A stretch of 64,000 nucleotides of DNA. Origin: Amorphus coralli DSM 19760 (GTDB lineage Bacteria; Pseudomonadota; Alphaproteobacteria; Rhizobiales; Amorphaceae). The stretch lies in NCBI RefSeq assembly GCF_000374525.1, contig NZ_KB894574.1:400425-464424 (forward strand), given 5' to 3'. This document shows, in pieces, positions 26,083-35,436 of this stretch. Position 1 is the first letter of the stretch. Every line of letters starts with the position of its first letter. The notes below the pieces were generated by a model. The model saw only the letters and a program-made list of their open reading frames with translations. It was not told where the DNA came from and made no database searches. The position numbers and the translations under genes were made by a program.

Positions 26083-27209
26083 TGCCCCGATCCCGACTTC
26101 GCACTGTCCATTGCACGCTCTCCGCCCTGCCGGCGCTGCTGCTGGCCACAGCGCTCGCCGCGCCCGCCGCGGCGCAGGAGCAGCGCCAGCCGGTGGCCTT
26201 CAAGCCGATCCTGGAGCGGATCGTCGCCGACGTGGTGGAACCCTCCTACGACCGGCTGGTGGAGGCCGCTGAGGCCGAGCGCGACGCGGTGGCCGCCCTG
26301 TGCGAAGCGCCCGGCGACGACGCGCTGGCCGCCGCCCGGGACGGCTTCGCCGACCTGGTGCTCGCCTTTTCCGCCGTGGAGCCCTACCGGTTCGGCCCGG
26401 CCCGCGAGGACAACCGGTTCGAGAAGCTGTTCTTCTGGCCCGACCGGCGCGGCATCGGTCTGCGCCAGGTGCAGGGGCTGCTCGCCGAGGAAGATCCGTC
26501 TGCCACCGCGGTGGACACGCTGCGCGACAAGAGCGTCGCCGTGCAGGGGCTCCTCGCCCTCGACTACGTGCTATCCGACGACGACGCGGACGTGCTCGCC
26601 GAAACGCCGGCCGGCTATCGCTGCGCCTACGCCGAGGCCATCGCCGGTGCGATCCTGACCACCGCGACGGAAATCCGCGACGGCTGGATCGGCCCGGACG
26701 GCTACGGCGCGCTGATGATGGCCGCCGGACCGGACAACCCGGTCTTCCGCAGCCACGGCGAGGCGGTGCAGGAGTTCCTCGAGGCCGGCCGCGAACAGCT
26801 GCAGGTGGTCGGGGCGATGAAGATCGCCGCGATCATCGGCGAGACGCCGAAGAAGGCCCGGCCGAAACTCGCCCCCTTCTGGCGCTCCGGCCTGGTGCTG
26901 GCCTCGCTGCAGGCAAACCTGGAGGCCGTCGAGGCGCTCCAGGAGGGAGGCGGCATCGCCGAGGCGCTGCCCGAGGATGAGGCCTTCAACGCCGATTCCC
27001 TTTCCTTCCAGCTGGGCGAGGCGGCCGGCGTGTTCGCGGCGCTGGAGGCCGACGGACGGGACTGGATCGAACTGGCCAAGGACCCGGGGGCGCACGACCG
27101 GCTGAGCTATTCCGCGATCCCGGTCGCCGGCGCGCTCACCATCCTCGCCGACCGCTACCCGGCGGCGCTGGGCCTGACCCTCGGCTTCAACTCGCTGGAT
27201 GGAGACTGA
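26082..27209 (+). CDS. Second imelysin family protein, lacking the GxHxxE motif
   Basis: The 375-residue precursor has a signal peptide ending AAPAAAQ and aligns with the shorter imelysin copies that follow DUF1111 genes (VEPYRFGPAREDNRFEKLFF, WPDRRGIG, PVFRSHGEAVQEFLEAG). At the place of GxHxxE it reads VQGLLALDYVL, so the usual histidine and glutamate are absent. The role may be structural or as a partner to the di-haem protein. Translation is coupled to the upstream gene by a one-base overlap. Confidence 0.88.
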   Translation: MPRSRLRTVHCTLSALPALLLATALAAPAAAQEQRQPVAFKPILERIVADVVEPSYDRLVEAAEAERDAVAALCEAPGDDALAAARDGFADLVLAFSAVEPYRFGPAREDNRFEKLFFWPDRRGIGLRQVQGLLAEEDPSATAVDTLRDKSVAVQGLLALDYVLSDDDADVLAETPAGYRCAYAEAIAGAILTTATEIRDGWIGPDGYGALMMAAGPDNPVFRSHGEAVQEFLEAGREQLQVVGAMKIAAIIGETPKKARPKLAPFWRSGLVLASLQANLEAVEALQEGGGIAEALPEDEAFNADSLSFQLGEAAGVFAALEADGRDWIELAKDPGAHDRLSYSAIPVAGALTILADRYPAALGLTLGFNSLDGD

Positions 27210-27377
27210 AGGACTCTCAGGAAAGGGGGAACCGGTTGTCCGAAGGTGCGCCGAAAGATCATCAGACCGCCCTCTTCACCGTTTAACCGACCTGACCGCC
27301 TCGAACCAGACAGACTGACGACCCCTCAGGATCATGACCCAGGGGCCGCCGGACCACCCCGGACCCGGAGCCTCCCG

Positions 27378-28460
27378 ATGCACATCAGCCGCCGCACCCT
27401 GCTGGCCTCTCTCGCCGCCTTCGGCGCGACGCCGCTCTGCCCGATGGCCCGGGCCGACGGCATGCCGGCCCTCGTCGCCTGCCGCCGCGAGCGCGACGGC
27501 AGCCACACCGCCTGCGTCTTCGATCTCGACGGCAATATCCTGTTCTCCGAGCCGCTGGAACGGCGCGGTCACGACGCGGCCATCGCGCCGGACCGCTCCA
27601 CCGCCATCGTCTTCGCCCGCCGGCCGGACCGGTTTGCCATGGTGCTGGATCTGGTCGCGCGCCGGCGTGTGCTGGTCTTCACCCCGCCGGAGGACCGCCA
27701 TTTCTACGGCCACGGCTTCTTCTCCGCCGATGGCCGCATCCTCTACGCCACGGAGAACGACTTCGACGGCGAGCGCGGCGTCATCGGGCTCTACGACGCC
27801 ACCGATGGCTACCGGCGCATCGGCGAGTTCGACGCCGGCGGCATCGGCCCGCACCAGGCGATGCTGATGTCCGACGGGCGCACCATCGCCATCGCCAATG
27901 GCGGGCTCGCCACCCATCCGGACTTCCCGCGCATGAAGCTCAACCTCGCGACCATGGAGCCGTGCCTGGCCTATCTCGACGCGGAAACCGGCGACCTGGT
28001 GGACCGGGCGGTGCTGCCGGCTGCCTACCGGCAGATGTCGATCCGCCACCTGACGGAGGCCGGAGACGGCTCGATCTGGTTCGGCGGCCAGTATGAGGGG
28101 CCGGTCACCGACGCGGTGGAGCTGGTGGGCAGTCACGCGCGCGGCGGCGAGGCGCGCACCGTGTCCGCCCCGCCCCAGGTCTACCGGCACATGAACCACT
28201 ATATCGGCGCCATGGCGACCAGCCCGGACGGCGGCCGCGTCGCCTCCACCAGTCCGCGCGGCGGCTCCATGGCGGTGTTCGACGTGGCCACCCGGCAGGT
28301 GCTGGCCGACCGCGACGTGCCGGACACGTGCGGGCTCGCCGGCTACGGCGACGGCTTCGCCTATACCGACGGCCGCGGCCATTTCTGGCGCGACGGCCGG
28401 CTGGTGCGCGCGGACGACGGCATCGCCTGGGACAACCACATCGCCACCGTCAGGCTGTGA
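27378..28460 (+). CDS. DUF1513 beta-propeller protein, last gene of the iron operon
   Basis: The 360-residue protein begins MHISRRTLLASLAAFG, a short twin-arginine-like signal, and continues as a repeat-rich beta-propeller (DLDGNILFSEPLERRGHDAA, FYGHGFFSADGRILYATEND, HFWRDGRLVRADDGIAWDNH). DUF1513 proteins close imelysin/DUF1111 operons in many proteobacteria; their function is unknown. The ATG at 27378 is chosen because it starts the signal peptide; about 170 bases separate it from the preceding stop. Confidence 0.88.
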   Translation: MHISRRTLLASLAAFGATPLCPMARADGMPALVACRRERDGSHTACVFDLDGNILFSEPLERRGHDAAIAPDRSTAIVFARRPDRFAMVLDLVARRRVLVFTPPEDRHFYGHGFFSADGRILYATENDFDGERGVIGLYDATDGYRRIGEFDAGGIGPHQAMLMSDGRTIAIANGGLATHPDFPRMKLNLATMEPCLAYLDAETGDLVDRAVLPAAYRQMSIRHLTEAGDGSIWFGGQYEGPVTDAVELVGSHARGGEARTVSAPPQVYRHMNHYIGAMATSPDGGRVASTSPRGGSMAVFDVATRQVLADRDVPDTCGLAGYGDGFAYTDGRGHFWRDGRLVRADDGIAWDNHIATVRL

Positions 28461-28483
28461 CCACGCCGGCGCAATAAAGAGCG

Positions 28484-28514
28484 GGCCGGCGTTCTCAAGA
28501 TGCTGACGCCGGCC
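28484..28514. terminator. Hairpin after the iron operon
   Basis: Perfect arms GGCCGGCGT (28484-28492) and ACGCCGGCC (28506-28514) with a 13-base loop, 24 bases after the DUF1513 stop. No T-tract follows, so it is terminator-like only. Confidence 0.5.
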
Positions 28515-28645
28515 GTCGGCGCCGTCCCATCTTTTCCGAAAATCCCTCGCCCTCTGACCGACCGCCGCCGTGCGCGCGGCGACGTCTCCCGCTTTGCCTT
28601 GAGCGGCGGCATCTGCGCGTCTTCTGAGACGGGTGATTGACGCTT

Positions 28646-28661
28646 TAGGACAACCGTCCTA
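28646..28661. promoter_or_regulatory. TetR operator TAGGAC-N4-GTCCTA
   Basis: A perfect inverted repeat (TAGGAC at 28646-28651, GTCCTA at 28656-28661) lies 40 bases before the tetR start, the usual position for autorepression by a TetR-family protein. Confidence 0.75.
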
Positions 28662-28700
28662 TAGATTTCGATCACAGATGGAATCGAGGCGCTTCACCCA

Positions 28701-29297
28701 ATGCTTGCCGCATCCACCCGCGATCAGATCATCACGGAAGCCGATACGCTTTTTTACGAAAGCGGATTCGAGGCGACCTCGTTTTCCGACATCGCCTCGG
28801 CGGTGGGTATTTCGCGCGGCAACTTCTATTACCACTTCAAATCGAAGGACGAGATCCTCGACGCGGTCATTGCGCGCAGGCTCGTCTCGACCCGGGAGAT
28901 GCTGGAGCGCTGGGAAGCGGAGACGACCGATCCCCGGGAGAGGATCATGAGCTTCTTCCGCATCCTTCTGGTCAATCGCACGAAGATCATGGCGTTCGGC
29001 TGCCCTGTCGGCACCCTGTGCGCGGAGCTTGCCAAGCTCGACCACATGGCGCGCGGCCGCGCCGAGGACATCCTTGCCCTCTTTCGCGACTGGCTGGAGG
29101 GCCAGTTCCGGGCCCTCGGCCATGGAGAAGACGAGGCAAACGATTTCGCCCTGCACGTGCTCATGCGCTCGCAGGGCCTCGCGATCCTGGCCAGCGCTTT
29201 TCGCGACGCGGACTACGTCCGCAAGGAGGTCGACGACCTCGCGGACTGGCTCGACCGACTTCCCGCGCCCGGCGGGCAAACCTCAACCCGGAGATGA
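28701..29297 (+). CDS. TetR/AcrR family transcriptional regulator
   Basis: The 198-residue protein has the TetR helix-turn-helix (ATSFSDIASAVGISRGNFYY followed by HFKSKDEIL) and a helical C-terminal domain with FGCPVGTLCAELAKLDH, a stretch shared with regulators that sense electrophiles through cysteine. It is first in a compact unit with a YciI-like gene (4 bases later) and a DNA glycosylase gene. The palindrome 40 bases upstream is the likely operator. Inducer unknown; a reactive electrophile is a reasonable guess given the Cys pair and the neighbours. Confidence 0.92.
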   Translation: MLAASTRDQIITEADTLFYESGFEATSFSDIASAVGISRGNFYYHFKSKDEILDAVIARRLVSTREMLERWEAETTDPRERIMSFFRILLVNRTKIMAFGCPVGTLCAELAKLDHMARGRAEDILALFRDWLEGQFRALGHGEDEANDFALHVLMRSQGLAILASAFRDADYVRKEVDDLADWLDRLPAPGGQTSTRR

Positions 29298-29301
29298 GGG
29301 C

Positions 29302-29589
29302 ATGTTCATCGTCTTTCTGACGTTTTCCGACAACAAGGCCGCAGCCCCGCAGTTCATGGACGGCCACAACGCGTGGATCGCCGAAGGCTTCGACGCCGGC
29401 GTGTTCCTCTGCACGGGCTCGCTGAGGCCAGCCGCCGGCGGCGTGGTCATCGCCCACGGCGAGAGCCGGGAGGCCCTGGAAGCACGCCTCGACGCCGATC
29501 CCTTCGTCGTCCACGACGTGGTCAAGACCGAGATCCGCGAAATTGCACCGGGCCGGACCGTTCCCGCGCTCGATTTCCTCACGGCGTGA
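29302..29589 (+). CDS. YciI family protein
   Basis: The 95-residue protein has the ferredoxin-like YciI fold, with FIVFLTFSDNKAAAPQFMDG at the start and the conserved His-Asp pair probably in DGHNAW and DPFVVHDVVKTEIRE. Relatives include dehalogenases and other small enzymes acting on reactive compounds; most are uncharacterised. GATGAGGGC precedes the ATG. The tight spacing with tetR and the glycosylase gene implies one transcript. Confidence 0.85.
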   Translation: MFIVFLTFSDNKAAAPQFMDGHNAWIAEGFDAGVFLCTGSLRPAAGGVVIAHGESREALEARLDADPFVVHDVVKTEIREIAPGRTVPALDFLTA

Positions 29590-29592
29590 ACC

Positions 29593-30201
29593 GTGGCCGG
29601 CACGATCGCCGGGCCCGATGGCCAGCCGCGCTGCGCGTGGTGTGCCGCTGCGCCGGAATTCCTGGACTATCACGACCGGGAATGGGGGTTTCCCGTCGCC
29701 GATGACGTGCGCCTGTTCGAAAAGCTGTCGCTGGAGAGCTTCCAGTCGGGTTTAAGCTGGCGCACCATCCTGGCCAAGCGGGGCGGCTTCGGGGCCGCCT
29801 TCGCCGGATTCGACTTCACGGCCATTGCCGATTTCGACGAAACCGACGTCGCCCGCCTGCTGGCGGACGCAGGCATCGTGCGCCATCGCGGCAAGATCGA
29901 GGCCGTGATCAACAATGCCCGCCGCGCCTGCGAAATGGTCGCCGAGGAAGGATCCCTCGCAGCTTTCGTCTGGCGTTACGAGCCAACGCCGGATGCGCTT
30001 GCGGCGCCACAGACCGCCTCGACATCGGCGGCATCGCACGCCCTCTCCAAGGAGTTGAAACGGCGCGGCTGGCGCTTCGTGGGCCCGACCACGGTCTACG
30101 CGTTCATGCAGGCGATGGGGCTGATCAACGATCACGCCGAAGGATGCGCGCTGCGCCCCGACGTGGCCCGCGCCCGGGAAGCCTTCCGGAAGCCCGTGTG
30201 A
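29593..30201 (+). CDS. tag: DNA-3-methyladenine glycosylase I
   Basis: The 202-residue protein matches Tag of the HhH-GPD-related family. It has the zinc-binding CAWCAAAPEFLDYHDREWGF near the N-terminus, SFQSGLSWRTILAKR, and the C-terminal GWRFVGPTTVYAFMQAMGLI followed by NDHAEGC. It removes 3-methyladenine from alkylated DNA. The start is a GTG three bases after the yciI stop. Grouping with a TetR repressor and a YciI protein suggests induction by an electrophile rather than the Ada response. It is convergent with sitD, 12 bases apart. Confidence 0.94.
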   Translation: MAGTIAGPDGQPRCAWCAAAPEFLDYHDREWGFPVADDVRLFEKLSLESFQSGLSWRTILAKRGGFGAAFAGFDFTAIADFDETDVARLLADAGIVRHRGKIEAVINNARRACEMVAEEGSLAAFVWRYEPTPDALAAPQTASTSAASHALSKELKRRGWRFVGPTTVYAFMQAMGLINDHAEGCALRPDVARAREAFRKPV

Positions 30202-30213
30202 CCGGCGCCGTCA

Positions 30214-31068
30214 CTACCCCTCCCCACCCGCCACGGCCTTCCGCTCCGCCCGGGCGGTGCGGACGCTGGACCAGGCGAAGGCGGCGACGAAGGCGATGGT
30301 CATCAGCAGCACGATGGTCGGCGCCGGGGCGCTGTCGATGAAGAAGCTCGCATAGACGCCGGCAAAGGACGCCGCCGTGCCGATGGCGACGGACAGCGCC
30401 AGCATCGCGCCGAACGAGCGGGTCAGCAGGAAGGCGATGGCGCCGGGCGAGATCAGCATGGCGATGGCCAGTATGATGCCCACGGCCTTGAGCGCGCCGA
30501 CGATTGTCAGCGACAGGATCGCCAGCAGCCCGTAATGCAGCACGCGGACCGGCAGGCCGACGGCGCGGGCCTGGGCCGGGTCGAAGGCATGCAGCAGCAG
30601 GTCGCGCCACTTCAGCACGATGAGGCCGCCGCAGACGGCCGCGATGAGGCCGGTCTCGGCGATGTCGCCCCAGCCGACGCCCAGCATGTCGCCGAACAGG
30701 ATGTGGTCGAGGTGCACGTCGGACTGGATCTTGGTGTAGAGCACGATGCCCAGCCCGAACATGCCGGAGAAGACCACGCCCATCACCGTGTCCTGCTTGA
30801 TGCGGCTGTTCTCCTTCAGGAAGCCGGTCGCCAGCGCGCAGACCATGCCGGCGGCGAAGGCGCCGACACCGAGCGGCACCTTGACGATGTAGGCGAGCAC
30901 CACGCCGGGCAGCACGGCGTGGGAGACCGCGTCGCCCATGAGCGACCAGCCCTTGAGCACCAGGAAGCAGGAGAGCAGCGACGCCGGCAGCGCCACCAGC
31001 ACGGAGATGATCAGCGCGTTGCGCATGAACTCGAACTGGAAGGGAAGCAGCAGGGCCTCGGGGCTCAT
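30214..31068 (-). CDS. sitD: Manganese/iron ABC transporter permease SitD
   Basis: The 284-residue inner-membrane protein belongs to the ABC-3 (ZnuB/SitC/SitD) family, with WSLMGDAVSHAVLPGVVLAY, NSRIKQDTVMGVVFSGMFGL and LTIVGALKAVGIILAIAMLI. With SitC it forms the metal channel. The ATG overlaps the sitC stop by four bases. The long open frame continuing to 32118 is a shadow of sitC in another frame and is not used. Confidence 0.92.
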   Translation of the reverse strand: MSPEALLLPFQFEFMRNALIISVLVALPASLLSCFLVLKGWSLMGDAVSHAVLPGVVLAYIVKVPLGVGAFAAGMVCALATGFLKENSRIKQDTVMGVVFSGMFGLGIVLYTKIQSDVHLDHILFGDMLGVGWGDIAETGLIAAVCGGLIVLKWRDLLLHAFDPAQARAVGLPVRVLHYGLLAILSLTIVGALKAVGIILAIAMLISPGAIAFLLTRSFGAMLALSVAIGTAASFAGVYASFFIDSAPAPTIVLLMTIAFVAAFAWSSVRTARAERKAVAGGEG

Positions 31069-31925
31069 GCGGCCTCCCTGATCGCTTCGGCGGCGCGGCG
31101 CCTGGCCGCCAGAATGCCGTGCTTGGGCGCGAACACGAAGGCGGTCAGAAACACCAGCGTTTGCAGGACGACGATGATGCCGCCGGTGGCGCCGTCGAGA
31201 TAGTAGCTGGCATAGGCCCCCACCGCGCTGGTCAGCGCGCCGATGGCGACGGAGATCACCAGCAGGCGCGGAAAACGGTCGGTGAGCAGATAGGCGGTGG
31301 CGCCGGGCGTCACCACCATGGCGATGACCAGGAAGGCGCCCACCGTCTGCAGGGCGGCGACGGTGGAGGCGGACAGCAGCGTGAAGAACAGCAGCTTCAG
31401 GGCCGTCGGATTGAGGCCGATGGAGCGGGCGTGGTTCTCGTCGAAGAAGGTGACCATCAGGTCCTTCCACTTGAGAAGCAGGATCGCCAGCGAGACAAAG
31501 CCGATCAGCGCCAGCTGGATCGTGTCTGACGGCGTGATGGCGAGGATGTTGCCGAGCACGATGGTCTGGATGTTCACCGAAGCCGGCGACAGCGACACCA
31601 TGAACAGGCCGAGCCCGAAGAAGGAGGTGAAGATCAGCCCGATGATGGCGTCCTCCTTCAGCCGGGTGCGCTGGTTGAGGAACAGCATCGCGGCCGCCGC
31701 GAGCCCGCCGGAGAAGAAGGCGCCGACGGAAAAGGGCAGGCCGAGCATGTAGGCGCCGGCGACGCCGGGCACGATGGAGTGGGAGAGCGCGTCGCCGATC
31801 AGCGACCAGCCCTTCAGCATCAGGTAGGCGGAGAGGAAGGCGCAGACGGCACCCACCAGCGCCGACACCCAGATGGCGTTGACCATGTAGCCGTAGCCGA
31901 AGGGCTGGACGAGGAGGTCGATCAC
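31065..31925 (-). CDS. sitC: Manganese/iron ABC transporter permease SitC
   Basis: The 286-residue permease has the ABC-3 family motifs [40 protein letters not shown] and [17 protein letters not shown]. It overlaps sitB at its 5' end and sitD at its 3' end by four bases each, so the cluster is tightly co-translated. Two different permeases plus the metal-type binding protein fit the SitABCD layout for Mn2+ (and Fe2+) rather than ZnuABC, which has one. Confidence 0.93.
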   Translation of the reverse strand: MIDLLVQPFGYGYMVNAIWVSALVGAVCAFLSAYLMLKGWSLIGDALSHSIVPGVAGAYMLGLPFSVGAFFSGGLAAAAMLFLNQRTRLKEDAIIGLIFTSFFGLGLFMVSLSPASVNIQTIVLGNILAITPSDTIQLALIGFVSLAILLLKWKDLMVTFFDENHARSIGLNPTALKLLFFTLLSASTVAALQTVGAFLVIAMVVTPGATAYLLTDRFPRLLVISVAIGALTSAVGAYASYYLDGATGGIIVVLQTLVFLTAFVFAPKHGILAARRRAAEAIREAA

Positions 31926-32824
31926 GACCGCAGGCCTCCCTCCGGCGCGACAGGATCGACCTCGTCGCCATAGACCACGAAGGGGCGCTCGTCGTCGGTG
32001 ATGACGCCGACGGCACGCGGCGCGCCGGCCGCCGCCTCGCCGAGCACGAAGTGGCGTAGCACGCCGCCGAAGGCCTTCTCCAGATTGTCCTGGGTGAAGA
32101 CGTCCGCCGTCGGCCCATGGGCGAGCACGGTGTTCTTGAGCAGGACGGTGCGGTCGCAGAATTCCGGCACGGAGCCGAGATTGTGGGTGGAGACCAGCAT
32201 CACCCGGCCCTCCTCGCGCAGCGCCTTGAGAAGCCGGATGATCGCCTCCTCCGTCTTCACGTCGACGCCGGTGAACGGCTCGTCGAGGAGGATGACGCGG
32301 CCGTCCTGGGCCAGCGCCCGGGCCAGGAACACGCGCTTGCGCTGGCCGCCGGAGAGCTCGCCGATCTGGCGGTGGCGGAAGTCGGCCATGTTGACCCGGG
32401 CCAGCGCTTCGGTGACCGCCCTGCGGTCGGCCGCCGACGGGATGCGCAGCAGGTTCATGTGGCCGTAGCGACCCATCATGACCACGTCCTCCACGAGGAC
32501 GGGGAAGTTCCAGTCCACCTCCTCCGCCTGCGGCACGTAGGCGATGAGGTTCTGTTTCAGCGCGCGATGGACGCTCTGGCCGAGCACGGAGATCTCGCCC
32601 TTCGAGACGCGCACGAAGCCCATGATCGCCTTGAACAGCGTCGACTTGCCGGAGCCGTTGACGCCGACCAGCGCGGTGATCGTACCCGTGGGGATGGCGA
32701 AGCTGGCCTCGCGCAGCGCCGTGTGGCCGTTGCGATAGGTGACGGTCACGTCGGAGACGGCGATCCCCTCGCCGTCTCCTGCGTCCCCGTCGGATGATTT
32801 CGCCGGTGTCAGCGCGTCAAGCAT
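31922..32824 (-). CDS. sitB: Manganese/iron ABC transporter ATP-binding protein SitB
   Basis: The 300-residue ATPase has Walker [10 protein letters not shown], signature [17 protein letters not shown] and Walker [13 protein letters not shown], with the metal-family stretch [20 protein letters not shown]. It powers the SitCD channel. Its start lies inside the end of sitA (16-base overlap), consistent with coupled translation. Confidence 0.94.
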   Translation of the reverse strand: MLDALTPAKSSDGDAGDGEGIAVSDVTVTYRNGHTALREASFAIPTGTITALVGVNGSGKSTLFKAIMGFVRVSKGEISVLGQSVHRALKQNLIAYVPQAEEVDWNFPVLVEDVVMMGRYGHMNLLRIPSAADRRAVTEALARVNMADFRHRQIGELSGGQRKRVFLARALAQDGRVILLDEPFTGVDVKTEEAIIRLLKALREEGRVMLVSTHNLGSVPEFCDRTVLLKNTVLAHGPTADVFTQDNLEKAFGGVLRHFVLGEAAAGAPRAVGVITDDERPFVVYGDEVDPVAPEGGLRS

Positions 32825-33723
32825 GAAGCGATGGTGCCCGCTGTTGTCTTTAGAAGTTCTATATAGGTCGGAACCGGCCCGTCGGGATCGCTCAGCGAGT
32901 CCACGTAGAGCACGCCGCCATAGGTCGCGCCCGTTTCCCGAGCCACCTGCTCGGCCGGCTTGGCCGACACCGTGCTCTCGGAGAAGACGCAGGTGATGTC
33001 GTTCTCGCGGACCGTGTCGATCAGCCGGCGCACCTGCTGCGGCGTGCCCTGCTGGTCGGCGTTGATCGGCCAGAGATAAAGCTCCTTGAGGCCGAAATCG
33101 CGGGCCAGGTAGGAGAACGCCCCCTCGCTGGTGACCAGCCAGCGCCGGTCTTCCGGAATGGCCGCCAGCTCCTCGCGGATCGGATCGATGGCGTCCCGGA
33201 TCTCCTGCTTGTAGACCTCCGCGTTGGCCTCGTAGAGGGCGGCGTTGTCGGGATCGTTGGCGATGAAGGCGTCGCGGATGTTGTCGACATAGACGAGTGC
33301 CCCGTCCGGAGACATCCAGGCATGCGGGTTCGGCTTGCCGCTGTAAGGCCCCTCGCCGATGCTCATCGGCTCGATGCCGTCGGAAACGGTTGCACTCGGC
33401 ACGTCGCGCAGGTTGCGGAAGAATTTCTCGAACCAGCGCTCCAGGTTCAGCCCGTTCCAGAGGATCAAATCGGCATCCTGGGCCTTCAGGATGTCGCCGG
33501 GCGTCGGCTGGTAGTTGTGAATCTCCGCCCCCGGCTTGGTGATGGACACGACCTCGGCCGTGTCGCCGGCGACGTTCTGGGCCATGTCGGCGATGACGGT
33601 GAACGTCGTCGCCGCCTTGAAGCCGTCGTCCGCGCGCGCCGGCACTCCCGCCAGGACCCCCACGAAAACGCCCGCCGATAGGATCCGGGCTGCCAGCCCG
33701 ATCACCCTGTTTCCGCTCGACAT
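32809..33723 (-). CDS. sitA: Manganese/iron ABC transporter substrate-binding protein SitA
   Basis: The 304-residue precursor has a signal peptide (about 1-31, ending GVPARA) and the cluster A-I metal-binding ligands: His in [13 protein letters not shown], His in [13 protein letters not shown], Glu in [16 protein letters not shown] and an Asp near the C-terminus ([12 protein letters not shown]). GAGGAG lies before the ATG at 33723; the longer open frame to 33906 runs through the operator. It captures Mn2+ or Fe2+ in the periplasm. Confidence 0.94.
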   Translation of the reverse strand: MSSGNRVIGLAARILSAGVFVGVLAGVPARADDGFKAATTFTVIADMAQNVAGDTAEVVSITKPGAEIHNYQPTPGDILKAQDADLILWNGLNLERWFEKFFRNLRDVPSATVSDGIEPMSIGEGPYSGKPNPHAWMSPDGALVYVDNIRDAFIANDPDNAALYEANAEVYKQEIRDAIDPIREELAAIPEDRRWLVTSEGAFSYLARDFGLKELYLWPINADQQGTPQQVRRLIDTVRENDITCVFSESTVSAKPAEQVARETGATYGGVLYVDSLSDPDGPVPTYIELLKTTAGTIASCLTR

Positions 33724-33787
33724 GTGCGCTCCTCTAGCAATGCGCGTTTCAGTTGCTGTGGCAGGTGTAGCGCATCGGCCGCCAACA

Positions 33788-33810
33788 TTGCAACTGCGAA
33801 TTAATTGCAA
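33788..33810. promoter_or_regulatory. Mur/Fur-like operator of sitABCD
   Basis: Two TTGCAA words (33788-33793 and 33805-33810) and the near-palindrome TGCGAATTAATTGCA (33795-33809) lie 65-87 bases before sitA in an AT-rich patch. This resembles the Mn-responsive elements of Rhizobiales sit promoters; the match is from memory and not scored. Confidence 0.5.
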
Positions 33811-33928
33811 GAAAGAAAATGTCGCGGCTTCGCCGTGTTGCGGGCCGCCGCGCAGGGAACGCATCCGCGAGCCTACGGATCCTTCGCTTCCGCGCCGTCT
33901 TGCCAAGGCCGGGTGCGGTGACTACCGT

Positions 33929-33952
33929 CGCTATATTCCTTTAGATATAGCG
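33929..33952. promoter_or_regulatory. ModE-type operator of modABC
   Basis: A perfect inverted repeat, CGCTATAT (33929-33936), N8, ATATAGCG (33945-33952), ends 17 bases before modA. It matches the ModE box pattern of molybdate-repressed mod operons. No modE gene is in the window. Confidence 0.85.
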
Positions 33953-33968
33953 AAGGGGCGGAGACGAC

Positions 33969-34733
33969 ATGGCTGCAGGCAGGACCGGGATCGCGCTCGC
34001 GGCTGCAGTCCTGGTCGCGGGCATCCTCCAGGCCGACCCCGCCGTGGCCGGACAGGCGCGCGTGGCGGTGGCTTCGAACTTCACCGATGCGGCCCGAAGG
34101 ATCGCCGCCGCGTTCGAGGCGCAGGGCGATCACACGGTGACGCTCTCGTTCGGCTCGACCGGGCAGATCTTCACCCAGATCGCCCAGGGCGCCCCGTTCG
34201 ATGCCTTCCTCGCCGCCGACCAGACAAGGCCGGAGCGCGCGGTCGCCGAGGGTCTCGCTGTCGCCGGCAGCCGCTTCACCTACGCCAGCGGCCGGCTCGC
34301 CCTCTACTCGGCCGACCCCGGCCTCGTGACGGGCGAGACCACCCTGGCACGCGGCACATTCGACAAGCTGGCCATCGCCAATCCCGAAACGGCGCCCTAC
34401 GGAGCGGCCGCGATCGAGACGATGGAAGCGCTGGGCGTGCTGGACGCAATCCGGCCGAAGCTCGTTCGCGGCGCCAACATCGCCCAGACCTACCAGTTCG
34501 TGGCCACCGGCAACGCCGAGCTTGGCTTCGTTGCCCTCTCCCAGATCGCCGCCAGCGAGGGCGGCTCGCGATGGATCGTGCCGGAGACGCTGCATGCCCC
34601 GATCGCCCAGGACGCCGTGCTGCTGAGCGAGGCCGCCGACAGGCAAGCCGCGATCGCCTTTCTCGCCTTCCTGAAAGGCCCGGACGCGCGCGCCATCATC
34701 GCGGGCTTCGGCTACGGCGTACCCGCGCCATGA
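33969..34733 (+). CDS. modA: Molybdate ABC transporter substrate-binding protein
   Basis: The 254-residue precursor has a signal peptide (about 1-27) and the ModA fold with [40 protein letters not shown] and [19 protein letters not shown]; the serine-rich loops bind the oxyanion. It captures molybdate (and tungstate) for ModBC. AAGGGGCGGAGA precedes the ATG, and a ModE-type box sits at the promoter. The intact modABC order supports the call. Confidence 0.95.
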   Translation: MAAGRTGIALAAAVLVAGILQADPAVAGQARVAVASNFTDAARRIAAAFEAQGDHTVTLSFGSTGQIFTQIAQGAPFDAFLAADQTRPERAVAEGLAVAGSRFTYASGRLALYSADPGLVTGETTLARGTFDKLAIANPETAPYGAAAIETMEALGVLDAIRPKLVRGANIAQTYQFVATGNAELGFVALSQIAASEGGSRWIVPETLHAPIAQDAVLLSEAADRQAAIAFLAFLKGPDARAIIAGFGYGVPAP

Positions 34734-34752
34734 CCGTCCCGGACCCGCGCCG

Positions 34753-35436
34753 ATGATCGACCCCGCGCTCTGGTCGCCGATCCGCCTGACCCTGGAACTC
34801 GCCACCGTCTCCACGCTGGCACTGCTGGTGATCGGTACCCCGATCGCCTGGTGGCTGGCGCGCTCCCGGGCCCCCTGGAAGGATGCCGTCGCGGCGATCG
34901 TGGCGCTGCCGCTGGTGCTGCCGCCGACGGTGCTGGGTTTCTATCTGCTGATCGCGCTCGGCCCGAACGGCCCCGGCGGTGTCATCGGTGGCCTGTTCGG
35001 CCTGCGCTCCCTCGCCTTCACCTTCGAGGGGCTGGTCATCGGCTCGGTGATCTACTCCCTGCCCTTCGTGGTCCAGCCGATCCGCAACGCCTTCGCCGCC
35101 TTCGGCGACCGGCCGCTGGAAGTGGCGGCGACGCTGCGCGCCGGCCCGTGGGACGCGTTCTGGTCGGTGGCGCTGCCGCTGGCCCGCCCGGGCCTTGTCA
35201 CCGGCGCGGTGCTCGGCTTTGCCCACACCGTCGGCGAGTTCGGCGTGGTGCTCATGATCGGCGGCAACATTCCGGGAGAAACCCGGGTCCTGTCCGTCGC
35301 CATCTACGATTTCGTGGAGACGCTGCAGTGGCGCGAAGCGCACCTGCTGTCCGCCGGGCTGGTGGTCTTCGCCTTCCTGGTCATCCTGTCGATGATGCTG
35401 GTTGAGAAGCGCCTCGGACGGAGGTCGGGGCTGTGA
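34753..35436 (+). CDS. modB: Molybdate ABC transporter permease
   Basis: The 227-residue membrane protein has the ModB core: [37 protein letters not shown] and [20 protein letters not shown] with the EAA-type coupling loop, then [20 protein letters not shown]. It forms the molybdate channel. It starts 19 bases after modA and overlaps modC by four bases (GTGA). Confidence 0.95.
   Translation: MIDPALWSPIRLTLELATVSTLALLVIGTPIAWWLARSRAPWKDAVAAIVALPLVLPPTVLGFYLLIALGPNGPGGVIGGLFGLRSLAFTFEGLVIGSVIYSLPFVVQPIRNAFAAFGDRPLEVAATLRAGPWDAFWSVALPLARPGLVTGAVLGFAHTVGEFGVVLMIGGNIPGETRVLSVAIYDFVETLQWREAHLLSAGLVVFAFLVILSMMLVEKRLGRRSGL

Noticed and set aside
31066..32118. Extension of the sitD frame through sitC to 32118
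   Set aside because: The upstream part is a shadow of sitC; sitD has its own ATG overlapping the sitC stop.
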